Below are positions 8,660 to 16,911 of a DNA stretch of 64,000 bases, piece by piece. The notes beneath the pieces are model-generated. The model was not told where the DNA came from, made no database searches, and saw only the letters and a list, made by a program, of their open reading frames with translations. The position numbers were made by a program, and so were the translations under genes. The DNA is taken from assembly GCA_017547175.1 (NCBI GenBank), contig JAFYQI010000008.1, positions 248,001 to 312,000 of the forward strand. Reading direction: 5' to 3'. Origin of the DNA: Alistipes sp. Its GTDB lineage: Bacteria; Bacteroidota; Bacteroidia; Bacteroidales; Rikenellaceae. Numbering within the stretch: position 1 is the first letter of the stretch; each line of letters starts with the position of its first letter.

Positions 8660-9277
8660 ATGAGCAACAAAGCAATCAGCGTCGTATTTGCCGAAGAGAA
8701 GCACGTGCAGTATGCCGAGCGCATCTGCACGCTTATCTATGAGTCGGCACTGCAGCGTGGTACGGGTATCGCCAAGCGTTCACCCGACTACATCGCTGCC
8801 AAAATTAAAGGCGGCAAGGCCGTCGTGGCGCTGGAGGGAGAAAAGCTGGTCGGATTCAGCTACATCGAGTGTTGGGAGCATGGCGATTTCGTTGCCACCT
8901 CCGGTCTGATCGTTGATCCCGAGTACCGACATATGGGACTCGCGGAGCAGATCAAGCGACGAACTTTCGAGCTGGCCCGACGACGATTCCCGTATGCCAA
9001 GTTATTCAGTATTACGACCTCGTTGCCGGTCATGAAGCTCAACTCGCGCATGGGTTACAAGCCTGTAACCTTTTCGGAATTGACCGAGGACAACGAGTTC
9101 TGGAAAGGTTGTGAGGGTTGCCGCAACTACGACATCCTGCTGCGCAACGAGCGCCGCATGTGCCTCTGCACGGGTATGCTCTACGACCCGGCCAAGGAGG
9201 AGGAGAAGCATTGGCACCTGAAGCCCTATTTGATGTACCTGAGCAACGCATTCAAGAAGATTTTCCATTTGAAATAA
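8660..9277 (+). CDS. GNAT-family acyltransferase at head of arginine cluster (candidate glutamate N-acyltransferase)
   Basis: A 205-residue GNAT protein. The acyl-CoA-binding region is seen in GLIVDPEYRHMGLAEQIKRR, with a preceding beta strand VGFSYIECWEHGDFVATSG. The C-terminal part is rich in cysteine (GCEGCRNYD, RRMCLC), possibly metal-binding. It is the first gene of the arginine run, starting 16 bases before argG. No other argA or argJ is present, so by context it is the likely enzyme that acylates glutamate in step one. Because the transcarbamylase here looks succinyl-specific, the donor may be succinyl-CoA; that is inference. It could also be an unrelated acyltransferase that happens to be in the operon. 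Confidence 0.75.
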   Translation: MSNKAISVVFAEEKHVQYAERICTLIYESALQRGTGIAKRSPDYIAAKIKGGKAVVALEGEKLVGFSYIECWEHGDFVATSGLIVDPEYRHMGLAEQIKRRTFELARRRFPYAKLFSITTSLPVMKLNSRMGYKPVTFSELTEDNEFWKGCEGCRNYDILLRNERRMCLCTGMLYDPAKEEEKHWHLKPYLMYLSNAFKKIFHLK

Positions 9278-9293
9278 CAAAAAACAAAATAGC

Positions 9294-10493
9294 ATGAAAA
9301 AGAAAGTAGTTCTCGCCTTCAGTGGCGGTTTGGACACCTCGTTCTGCGTGAAGTTCCTGAGCGAGGAGAAGGGTTATGACGTATATACGGCTATTGCCAA
9401 TACGGGTGGTTTCTCGCAGGAGGAGCTCAAGCACATCGAGGAGCGCGCCATGCAGTTGGGCGCCATCGAGCACGCTACGCTCAATATCGAGCAGGAGTAT
9501 TACGAGAAGTCGATCCGCTACATGGTCTATGGCGACATTCTGCGCAACGGCACCTACCCCATTTCGGTAAGCTCGGAGCGCATCTTCCAAGCTATTGCCA
9601 TCATCGAGTACGCCAAGTCGATTGGTGCCGATGCCGTAGCTCACGGCTCGACGGGTGCCGGTAACGACCAAGTTCGTTTCGATTTGACGTTCCAGATCCT
9701 GGCTCCCGAGATCGAGATCATTACCCCGACGCGCGACATGATCCTCACGCGTGAGTACGAGATCAACTACCTTAAGGAGCATGGTTTCGAGGCCGACTTC
9801 CGCAAACTCGAGTACTCGATCAACAAGGGCCTTTGGGGCACCTCGATCGGCGGTAAGGAGACCCTAAAGTCGGAGCTGACGTTGCCCGAGGAGGCCTACC
9901 CGAGCCAGGTTGTAAAGCACGAGGAGCAGACCCTGAAGCTGGGCTTCACGGAGGGTCGTCTGACGGCTATCGACGGTGTGGTGTACACCGATCCGGTGGA
10001 GGCGATCCGCAAGGTGGAGGAGATCGGCAGTGCCTACGGTATCGGCCGTGACATGCACATCGGCGACACAATCATCGGTATTAAGGGTCGCGTAGGTTTC
10101 GAGGCTGCTGCCCCGATGCTGATCATCGCCGCTCACAAGATGCTCGAGAAGCACACGCTCACGAAGTGGCAGCTCTACTGGAAGGAGCAGGTAGCCACCT
10201 GGTACGGTATGTTCCTGCACGAGGCTCAGTACCTAGAGCCCGTGATGCGCGATATCGAGGCAATGCTCGAGTCGTCGCAGCGCAACGTGACGGGTACGGT
10301 AGAGTTGACGCTCCGTCCGTTGAGCTACACGCTCGTTGGTGTTGATTCGCCGTTCGATCTGATGAAGACCGACTTCGGTGAATATGGCGAGGTGAACAAG
10401 GCTTGGACGGCTGACGACGTGAAGGGCTTCACGAAGATCCTGGGCAACCAGATTAAGATCTACCACAACGTACAAAAGCGCAATAAGAAATGA
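9294..10493 (+). CDS. argG: Argininosuccinate synthase
   Basis: A 399-residue argininosuccinate synthase, which joins citrulline and aspartate using ATP in the penultimate step of arginine synthesis. The N-terminal PP-loop AFSGGLDTSFC at residues 8-18 is diagnostic, and AHGSTGAGNDQVRFD near 121-135 is the other conserved nucleotide/citrulline-binding stretch. The length is normal. The stop overlaps the argC start in an ATGA junction, so the two are translationally coupled. It lies early in the cluster, right after the GNAT gene, although it acts late in the pathway. Confidence 0.96.
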   Translation: MKKKVVLAFSGGLDTSFCVKFLSEEKGYDVYTAIANTGGFSQEELKHIEERAMQLGAIEHATLNIEQEYYEKSIRYMVYGDILRNGTYPISVSSERIFQAIAIIEYAKSIGADAVAHGSTGAGNDQVRFDLTFQILAPEIEIITPTRDMILTREYEINYLKEHGFEADFRKLEYSINKGLWGTSIGGKETLKSELTLPEEAYPSQVVKHEEQTLKLGFTEGRLTAIDGVVYTDPVEAIRKVEEIGSAYGIGRDMHIGDTIIGIKGRVGFEAAAPMLIIAAHKMLEKHTLTKWQLYWKEQVATWYGMFLHEAQYLEPVMRDIEAMLESSQRNVTGTVELTLRPLSYTLVGVDSPFDLMKTDFGEYGEVNKAWTADDVKGFTKILGNQIKIYHNVQKRNKK

Positions 10494-11452
10494 TCCGCGC
10501 AGGTATCATCGGAGGTGCCGGTTACACAGCCGGCGAACTGATTCGCCTCCTCGTGAACCACCCCGAAGTGGAGCTGAAGTGGGTGCACAGCACCTCGAAT
10601 GCGGGCAACCCGCTGACGGCTGTCCACGGTGGCTTGGAGGGGGAGTGCGACCTGGTGTTCGCCTCGGAGTATGACTTGCAGGTGGTGGATGTCGTTTTTC
10701 TCTGCTCGGCCCACGGTCAAAGTTCGGTGTGGCTGTCGGAGAATTCGTTGCCCGAGGGGGTGAAGGTGATCGACCTGGCGCAAGACTTCCGCGACGAGCA
10801 CGACGGCTTTATCTATGGTCTTGCCGAGTGGCAGCGCGAGAAGGTGGCATCCGCAAACCGCATCGCCAACCCGGGCTGCTTTGCGACGGCCATTCAGCTG
10901 GCTCTGCTGCCGCTGGCTGCCGCCCAGAAACTCGAGGACGAGGTACACATCACGGCTATCACGGGATCGACCGGCGCAGGTGTCAAACCGTCGGCGACAA
11001 CCCACTTCAGCTGGCGTGCCTCGAACCTCTCGGTCTACAAGTCGTTCACGCACCAGCACCTGAACGAGATCGGCCGCAACCTGCACCTGCTGCAGCCTGC
11101 GTTCGACAAAGAGATCAACTTTGTCCCCATGCGTGGTGACTTTACGCGCGGCATTTTCGCCTCGGTCTACACCACCTGTTCGCTCTCGGAGGAGGAGGCC
11201 GTTGCGCTCTACCGCGACTACTACGCAACCGCCGAATTTACCCACTACACGGATCGCGCCATCGACCTCAAGCAGGTCGTGAATACAAACAAGGCGCTGG
11301 TGCATGTGGCTAAGTATGGCTCGAAACTGCACATCACGACCGCCATCGACAACCTGCTGAAGGGTGCCTCGGGTCAGGCTGTGGAGAATATGAACCGCAT
11401 CTTCGGGCTCGATCCCACCACGGGATTGAAGCTCAAGGCGTCGGCTTTTTAA
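10490..11452 (+). CDS. argC: N-acyl-gamma-glutamyl-phosphate reductase
   Basis: A 320-residue NADPH-dependent reductase that turns N-acyl-glutamyl phosphate into the semialdehyde, the third step of arginine synthesis. The Rossmann motif GGAGYTAGELIRLL is at 7-20. The catalytic cysteine lies in NPGCFATAIQLAL. The motif FVPMRGDFTRGIF is conserved in the C-terminal half. The start overlaps the argG stop by 4 bases and argD follows 20 bases after the stop. The substrate is probably the N-succinyl form, given the transcarbamylase in this cluster. Confidence 0.95.
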   Translation: MIRAGIIGGAGYTAGELIRLLVNHPEVELKWVHSTSNAGNPLTAVHGGLEGECDLVFASEYDLQVVDVVFLCSAHGQSSVWLSENSLPEGVKVIDLAQDFRDEHDGFIYGLAEWQREKVASANRIANPGCFATAIQLALLPLAAAQKLEDEVHITAITGSTGAGVKPSATTHFSWRASNLSVYKSFTHQHLNEIGRNLHLLQPAFDKEINFVPMRGDFTRGIFASVYTTCSLSEEEAVALYRDYYATAEFTHYTDRAIDLKQVVNTNKALVHVAKYGSKLHITTAIDNLLKGASGQAVENMNRIFGLDPTTGLKLKASAF

Positions 11453-11472
11453 TCCAAAAACCGTTCTACAAG

Positions 11473-12594
11473 ATGGAACTTTTTAACGTCTATTCGCTCT
11501 ATCCCGTCGAGCCGGTTCGCGGCCAAGGATCGTACGTCTATGACCGTGAGGGTCGCGAGTACCTCGATCTGTATGGCGGCCATGCCGTCATCTCGATTGG
11601 TCACGCCCATCCGCACTACGTCAAGCTAATCAGCGAGCAGGTGGCTCGTCTAGGCTTCTACTCGAACTCGGTCGAGAACTCACTTCAGCAGCAGCTGGCC
11701 GATCGTCTGGGCCAATTGTCGGGCTACGACGACTACCGTCTGTTCCTCTGCAACTCGGGTGCTGAGGCAAATGAGAATGCCCTAAAATTGGCCTCGTTTG
11801 CCACCGGGCGCGAGCAGGTACTCTGCTTCAAGAAGGCCTTTCACGGCCGCACATCGGGCGCCGTAGCCGCTACGGACAACCCGAAGATCAACGCCCCCTT
11901 CAACCGTACGGACAAGGTTGAGTTTGTCCCCTTGAACGATGTGGAGGCAGTGCGCGAGAAGCTCTCGACACGTCGCTTTGCCGCCGTGATGGTGGAGGGT
12001 ATCCAGGGTGTGGCCGGCATCCACTGCCCCACGGATGAGTTCCTCCGCGCCCTGCGCGAGATTGCCACCGAGACGGGCACGATGCTCATCCTCGACGAGA
12101 TTCAGTCTGGCTACGGCCGTTCGGGCCGCTTCTTTGCCCACCAGCAGTCGGGCATTCGCCCCGATCTGATCACGATGGCCAAGGGTATGGGTAATGGTTT
12201 CCCGGTGGGCGGTGTGCTGATTGCCCCGTACCTGGAGGCTTGGCCGGGCATGCTCGGCACGACCTTCGGTGGTAACCACCTGGCTTGTGCCGCCGCCATC
12301 GCCGTACTGGATGTCATGCGCGAGGAGAAGTTCGTCGAGAATGCCGCCGAGGTGGGCGCTTATCTCATCGAAGAGCTGAAACAGATTCCGCAACTGAAAG
12401 AGGTGCGTGGTCGTGGTCTAATGATCGGTTTTGAGATCGAAGGCTCGGCCTCGGAGCTCAGAAAGCGCCTCCTGTTCGAGAAGGGTATCTTCACGGGTGG
12501 AGCCGGCGTTTCGACCGTGCGTCTGCTGCCCGCGCTGGGTATCACGAAGGATCAGGCCGACCACTTCTTAACCGCCTTTAAATCGCTTTTGTAA
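11473..12594 (+). CDS. argD: N-acylornithine aminotransferase
   Basis: A 373-residue class III PLP-dependent aminotransferase that converts N-acyl-glutamate semialdehyde to N-acylornithine. Seen motifs include FLCNSGAEANENALKLA (cofactor phosphate-binding region), ILDEIQSGYGRSGRFFAHQ (PLP-binding Asp), and the Schiff-base lysine in MAKGMGNGFPVGG. The length is slightly short but complete for the family. One base separates its stop from the next start. The related AstC enzymes of arginine catabolism use succinylated substrates, which fits a succinyl pathway, but sequence alone does not settle the preference. Confidence 0.95.
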   Translation: MELFNVYSLYPVEPVRGQGSYVYDREGREYLDLYGGHAVISIGHAHPHYVKLISEQVARLGFYSNSVENSLQQQLADRLGQLSGYDDYRLFLCNSGAEANENALKLASFATGREQVLCFKKAFHGRTSGAVAATDNPKINAPFNRTDKVEFVPLNDVEAVREKLSTRRFAAVMVEGIQGVAGIHCPTDEFLRALREIATETGTMLILDEIQSGYGRSGRFFAHQQSGIRPDLITMAKGMGNGFPVGGVLIAPYLEAWPGMLGTTFGGNHLACAAAIAVLDVMREEKFVENAAEVGAYLIEELKQIPQLKEVRGRGLMIGFEIEGSASELRKRLLFEKGIFTGGAGVSTVRLLPALGITKDQADHFLTAFKSLL

Positions 12595-12595
12595 A

Positions 12596-13549
12596 ATGAA
12601 AAAATTTACTTGTGTACAAGATATCGGTGATCTTCGCACGGCGGTAGCCGAGGCCATGGAGATCAAGCGTGACCGCTACCAATTTACGGAGTTGGGTCGC
12701 AACAAAACCCTGCTGATGCTCTTCTTCAACTCGAGCCTCAGAACGCGCCTTTCGACCCAGAAAGCAGCGATGAACCTCGGCATGAATGTCATGGTTCTCG
12801 ACGTTAACCAGGGTGCCTGGAAGCTCGAGACGGAGCGCGGCGTGGTGATGGACGGCGACAAGCCCGAACACCTGCTGGAGGCGATTCCGGTGATGGCCTC
12901 TTATTGCGATATCATCGGTATCCGCTCGTTTGCCCAATTCAAGGACAAGCAGGAGGACTACGAAGAGCGCATCCTCGAGCAGTTTATCCGCTACTCGGGT
13001 CGCCCCGTATTCTCGATGGAGGCCGCTACGCGTCACCCCCTGCAGAGTTTTGCCGACCTGATCACGATCGAGGAGTACAAGACGGTGGAGCGCCCGAAGG
13101 TGGTGCTCACGTGGGCTCCCCACCCCAAGGCGTTGCCGCAGGCCGTGCCCAACTCGTTTGCCGAGTGGATGAACGCCACGGATTACGACTTCGTGATCAC
13201 CCACCCCGAAGGTTACGAGCTGGCCGAGGAGTTCGTGGGCAATGCCCGCGTCGAGTATGACCAGCGCAAGGCCTTCGAAGGTGCCGACTTTATCTATGCC
13301 AAGAACTGGGCAGCCTACCGCGACCCGTACTACGGCGAAGTGTTGTCGAAAGACCGCGCCTGGACCGTGGATGACGAGAAGATGGCCCTCACGAATAACG
13401 CCTACTTCATGCACTGCCTGCCCGTCCGTCGTAACATGATTGTCACTGACTCGGTCATCGAGTCGGAGCGCTCACTCGTGATTCCCGAGGCCGCCAACCG
13501 CGAGATCTCGGCCACGGTGGTTCTGAAACGTCTTTTGGAGAGTCTCTAA
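12596..13549 (+). CDS. argF': N-succinylornithine transcarbamylase (ArgF' type)
   Basis: A 317-residue member of the Bacteroidota-type transcarbamylases that act on N-acylated ornithine. The carbamoyl-phosphate motif is the variant SSLRTR at 46-51; HCLPVRR near the C-terminus is the second hallmark. The sequence closely resembles what I recall of the Bacteroides fragilis enzyme of known structure. The residue separating the two subtypes is a proline at position 90 in the succinylornithine enzyme and a glutamate at the matching place in the acetylornithine enzyme of Xanthomonas; here it is Pro90 (DGDKPEHL). The prediction is N-succinylornithine to N-succinylcitrulline. It lies directly between argD and argB with almost no gap. 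Confidence 0.93.
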   Translation: MKKFTCVQDIGDLRTAVAEAMEIKRDRYQFTELGRNKTLLMLFFNSSLRTRLSTQKAAMNLGMNVMVLDVNQGAWKLETERGVVMDGDKPEHLLEAIPVMASYCDIIGIRSFAQFKDKQEDYEERILEQFIRYSGRPVFSMEAATRHPLQSFADLITIEEYKTVERPKVVLTWAPHPKALPQAVPNSFAEWMNATDYDFVITHPEGYELAEEFVGNARVEYDQRKAFEGADFIYAKNWAAYRDPYYGEVLSKDRAWTVDDEKMALTNNAYFMHCLPVRRNMIVTDSVIESERSLVIPEAANREISATVVLKRLLESL

Positions 13550-13551
13550 CC

Positions 13552-14328
13552 ATGAAGCAGATTACGGTCATCAAGATTGGCGGCAACGTCATCGACAACG
13601 AGGAGGTGCTTAATGCCTTCCTGGCCCGTTTTGCTGCGATCGAAGGGGATAAAATCCTCGTGCATGGTGGCGGCAAACTGGCCTCGCGTCTGCAAAAGGA
13701 GCTGGGTCAGGAGGTGCAGATGATCGACGGCCGAAGAGTAACGGATCGCGCTACGCTCGACGTGGTTACGATGGTCTACGCCGGTCTGGTCAATAAGCAG
13801 ATCATCGCCAAGCTGCAAGCGCTGGGTTGCAACGCCATCGGCCTTTCGGGGGCCGACGGCAACATCGTACGCGCCCATCGTCGCCCCGCGAAGCCCATCG
13901 ACTACGGCTTTGTAGGCGATATCGACGGCGTCGATACGATGATGCTCCGCAGCCTGCTGGAGGCGGGTCTGACGCCCGTATTCTCGGCCATCATGCACGA
14001 CGGCGCGGGTACGCTGCTGAACTGCAACGCCGACAGCGTGACGCAGGCTGTGGCGCTGGGTGCCGCACAGCTGGCCCCGACCGATCTAGTCTTCTGCTTC
14101 GAGAAGCATGGTGTGTTGAGCGATGCCGAGAACGACGACTCGGTCATCGCACGCATCACCCCTGATTCGTACCTGCAACTCAAAGCCGACGGCATCGTCA
14201 GCGGCGGCATGATCCCAAAGATCGAGAATGCCCTGCGCGCCGTAGAGCAAGGGGTGCGCACGGTACGCATCAAGCATGCCGACGACCTATTGGAGGAGAG
14301 CGCCGGCACCACCATCTGTAACGCCTAA
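13552..14328 (+). CDS. argB: N-acylglutamate kinase
   Basis: A 258-residue amino-acid kinase that phosphorylates N-acylglutamate in the second step of arginine synthesis. The N-terminal VIKIGGNVI and the glycine loop ILVHGGGKL (about residues 33-41) are characteristic. GLSGADGNIV and the C-terminal SGGMIPKIENAL are further family motifs. The length is that of the short, E. coli-like class, and it lacks the N-terminal extension of hexameric kinases that are typically arginine-inhibited. It starts 2 bases after the transcarbamylase stop. Confidence 0.94.
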   Translation: MKQITVIKIGGNVIDNEEVLNAFLARFAAIEGDKILVHGGGKLASRLQKELGQEVQMIDGRRVTDRATLDVVTMVYAGLVNKQIIAKLQALGCNAIGLSGADGNIVRAHRRPAKPIDYGFVGDIDGVDTMMLRSLLEAGLTPVFSAIMHDGAGTLLNCNADSVTQAVALGAAQLAPTDLVFCFEKHGVLSDAENDDSVIARITPDSYLQLKADGIVSGGMIPKIENALRAVEQGVRTVRIKHADDLLEESAGTTICNA

Positions 14329-14339
14329 AAACAACCACC

Positions 14340-15422
14340 ATGACCCCTGCCGCAAAACATGCCATCGAGTTGCTGCAACAGCTGATAGCCACCCCCTCGC
14401 ACACGCGCGATGAGGGTGCAACGGCCGATTTGCTGGCAGCCCTCTTTGCACGTGAAGGGGTCGCCGCGGAGCGCATCCACAACAACCTGATCGTGCGCGG
14501 CGATCGGTTCGATCCGACCCGCGAGACGCTGCTCCTCAACTCGCACCACGACACGGTGCGCCCCGCAGCCTCCTACACGCGCGATCCCTACGCTCCGACG
14601 GTCGAGAACGAGCGGCTCTACGGACTCGGCGCGAACGATGCCGGAGCCTCGCTCGTGGCACTCATCGAAACCTTCCTGGCACTGCGCAACGCGGAACTTC
14701 CGTTCAACCTCATGCTCCTAATCTCGGCCGAGGAGGAATGTGGTGGCGAGAAGGGTATCCGTGCTTGCATGCCGCTTTACAGCGAACAGATCACGATGGC
14801 AATCGTCGGAGAGCCGACCTCGATGCAGGCGGCTGTTGCCGAACGAGGCCTTGTAGTGCTCGATTGCGAGGCAAAGGGAAAGAGTGGCCATGCCGCCCGT
14901 GGCGAGGGTATCAATGCACTCTACATCGCCCTGGAGGATATCGAGAAACTCCGCCATTTCCACTTTGAGCGCGACTCGGAGGTGCTGGGTCCGATCCATA
15001 TCACGACCACCCAAATCGCCGCCGGCACGCAACACAACGTTGTGCCCGACTCGTGTCGTTTTGTGGTCGATATCCGCACCACAGATGCCTACTCGAACGA
15101 GGAGACGGTCGAGATTCTCTGTGCGACACTCCAAAGCGAAGCCACGCCCCGCTCGACCCGCATCCGCGCCTCGGTCATCGCCGAGGAGCATCCGCTCGTT
15201 CGCGCAGCCGTCAAGGCGGGTGCAATATGCTTCGTATCCCCCACCACTTCGGACCGTACACTGATGCCCTTCCCCGCCCTCAAAATCGGGCCGGGCGACT
15301 CTGCACGCTCACACACGGCCGACGAATATGTCCTCCTCGCCGAAATCGAGCAGGGCATTACTACCTATCGACAAATCATTGAAAATTTAGCAACCGAATA
15401 TGGCAACCAAACTTTGGGATAA
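14340..15422 (+). CDS. argE: M20-family deacylase of the arginine pathway (ArgE-like)
   Basis: A 360-residue M20 zinc peptidase-like amidohydrolase. Metal-ligand motifs are seen: NSHHDTVRP (about 68-76), GLGANDAGASLVALI with the bridging Asp, and ISAEEECGGEKGI with the catalytic Glu pair. A lid/dimerisation domain begins around GKSGHAARGEG. In pathways that use an acylornithine transcarbamylase, this enzyme removes the acyl group from N-acylcitrulline rather than from N-acylornithine, so here it is probably N-succinylcitrulline deacylase. Its last 23 bases overlap the start of argH. Confidence 0.9.
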   Translation: MTPAAKHAIELLQQLIATPSHTRDEGATADLLAALFAREGVAAERIHNNLIVRGDRFDPTRETLLLNSHHDTVRPAASYTRDPYAPTVENERLYGLGANDAGASLVALIETFLALRNAELPFNLMLLISAEEECGGEKGIRACMPLYSEQITMAIVGEPTSMQAAVAERGLVVLDCEAKGKSGHAARGEGINALYIALEDIEKLRHFHFERDSEVLGPIHITTTQIAAGTQHNVVPDSCRFVVDIRTTDAYSNEETVEILCATLQSEATPRSTRIRASVIAEEHPLVRAAVKAGAICFVSPTTSDRTLMPFPALKIGPGDSARSHTADEYVLLAEIEQGITTYRQIIENLATEYGNQTLG

Positions 15423-16707
15423 GGGCTTCGACACGAACGCCCTCGTAGAGGATTACACCGTAGGCAACGATCAGGAGCTGGATATGCGTCTGGCAGGCTA
15501 CGACGTCCAGGGCTCGCTGGCCCATATCCGCATGCTCGAGACTATCGGTCTATTGACGGCCGAGGAGCTGGAGGTGCTCGTGGCCGGTCTGGAGCAGATT
15601 GCCCGCGAGATTGAGGCCGGTGACTTTGTAATCGAGCCCGAGTCGGAGGATATCCACTCGCAGGTGGAACTAATGCTGACGCGCCGTTTGGGCGATGTAG
15701 GCAAGAAGATTCATTCGGGTCGTTCGCGCAACGACCAGGTGTTAGTCGACCTGAAGCTCTTCCTTCGTGAGGAGTTGCGTGAGATTGCCACCGAGGTACG
15801 CGCCCTTTTTGATCGTCTACAGGAGCTCTCCGAAGCGCACAAGGCTATCCTTATGCCGGGTTACACCCACCTACAGATAGCCATGCCCTCGTCGTTCGGC
15901 CTTTGGTTTGGCGCCTATGCCGAAACGCTCGTAGATGACATGCGTCTGTTGGCCGCCGCCTATGACATCGCTAACCAAAACCCGCTGGGCTCGGCCGCAG
16001 GCTACGGCTCGTCGTTCCCGCTCAACCGCACGATGACCACCGAGCTTCTGGGCTTCGAGACGCTCCACTACAACGTCGTGGCCGCTCAGATGAGCCGTGG
16101 TAAGAGCGAGCGTGCCGCTGCCAATGCCATCGCCGCCGTAGCCGCTACGTTGGGCCGCATGGCGATGGATCTCTGCCTCTTCATGAGCCAGAATTTCAGT
16201 TTCGTGAAGCTCCCCGACAGCCTCACGACCGGCTCGTCGATCATGCCCCACAAGAAGAATCCCGACGTCTTCGAGATCATGCGTGGCCGCTGCAACCGTC
16301 TGCAGGCCGTACCGAACGAGATGGCCCTCATGCTGACAAATCTTCCCGTAGGTTATCACCGCGAGATGCAACTCTTGAAAGATATCCTTTTCCCCGCAAC
16401 CGAGGAGCTGAAGCGCACGCTCCGCATGGCCGACTTCATGCTCTCGAACCTGCAGGTCAACGACCGCATTCTGGAGGATGAGAAGTACAAGTACCTCTTC
16501 ACCGTGGAGGATGTGAATCGCCTGGCGCTGAATGGTGTTCCCTTCCGCGAGGCTTACCGCGAGGTAGGTATGCAGGTGCAGCGTGGCGAGTATCAGCCCA
16601 CGCGCGAGGTTCACCACACCCACGAGGGCTCGATCGGCAACCTCTGCACCGAGGAGATCCGCCAAAAGATGGATCGCGTAATGAGCAACTGGGCCGAGAC
16701 GAAATAA
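15400..16707 (+). CDS. argH: Argininosuccinate lyase
   Basis: A 435-residue lyase of the fumarase/aspartase superfamily that splits argininosuccinate into arginine and fumarate, the final step. The superfamily signature GSSIMPHKKNPD contains the catalytic serine. IHSGRSRNDQVLVDLKLF and MPGYTHLQIAMP are conserved. The length is a little shorter than E. coli ArgH. The ATG at 15400 overlaps the argE end by 23 bases; it gives the expected N-terminus (KLWDKGFDTNALVEDYTVG). A strong terminator follows, so it closes the operon. Confidence 0.95.
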   Translation: MATKLWDKGFDTNALVEDYTVGNDQELDMRLAGYDVQGSLAHIRMLETIGLLTAEELEVLVAGLEQIAREIEAGDFVIEPESEDIHSQVELMLTRRLGDVGKKIHSGRSRNDQVLVDLKLFLREELREIATEVRALFDRLQELSEAHKAILMPGYTHLQIAMPSSFGLWFGAYAETLVDDMRLLAAAYDIANQNPLGSAAGYGSSFPLNRTMTTELLGFETLHYNVVAAQMSRGKSERAAANAIAAVAATLGRMAMDLCLFMSQNFSFVKLPDSLTTGSSIMPHKKNPDVFEIMRGRCNRLQAVPNEMALMLTNLPVGYHREMQLLKDILFPATEELKRTLRMADFMLSNLQVNDRILEDEKYKYLFTVEDVNRLALNGVPFREAYREVGMQVQRGEYQPTREVHHTHEGSIGNLCTEEIRQKMDRVMSNWAETK

Positions 16708-16725
16708 AGCACATCTGACCAGTAG

Positions 16726-16759
16726 AAAAAAGGAGTCCCGATTGGGGGCTCCTTTTTTT
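16726..16759 (+). terminator. Rho-independent terminator of the arginine operon
   Basis: Stem AGGAGTCCC (16731-16739) pairs with GGGGCTCCT (16745-16753) around a 5-base loop and is followed by a run of seven T. It lies 23 bases after argH. Confidence 0.9.
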
Positions 16760-16790
16760 ATGCTATAGGGTTATGGGAGTTATAAAACCG

Positions 16791-16833
16791 ATGAGACCTA
16801 TATATAAATATAGTGTCAGCGTATAGGTCTCAT
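16791..16833. repeat. Perfect 12-bp inverted repeat between argH and the EF-G-like gene
   Basis: ATGAGACCTATA (16791-16802) and TATAGGTCTCAT (16822-16833) are exact inverted copies around a 19-base AT-rich spacer. There is no T tract on either side, so it is not a simple terminator. It lies in the space between convergent argH and the EF-G-like gene, after the argH terminator. Confidence 0.75.
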
Positions 16834-16911
16834 AGCTTCCTCCCTAAAATAGAGATGCGGCTTGCTTCACAGCAATCCGCATCCCCTCGCTTATAGTTTG
16901 ATTGGTAAGGT

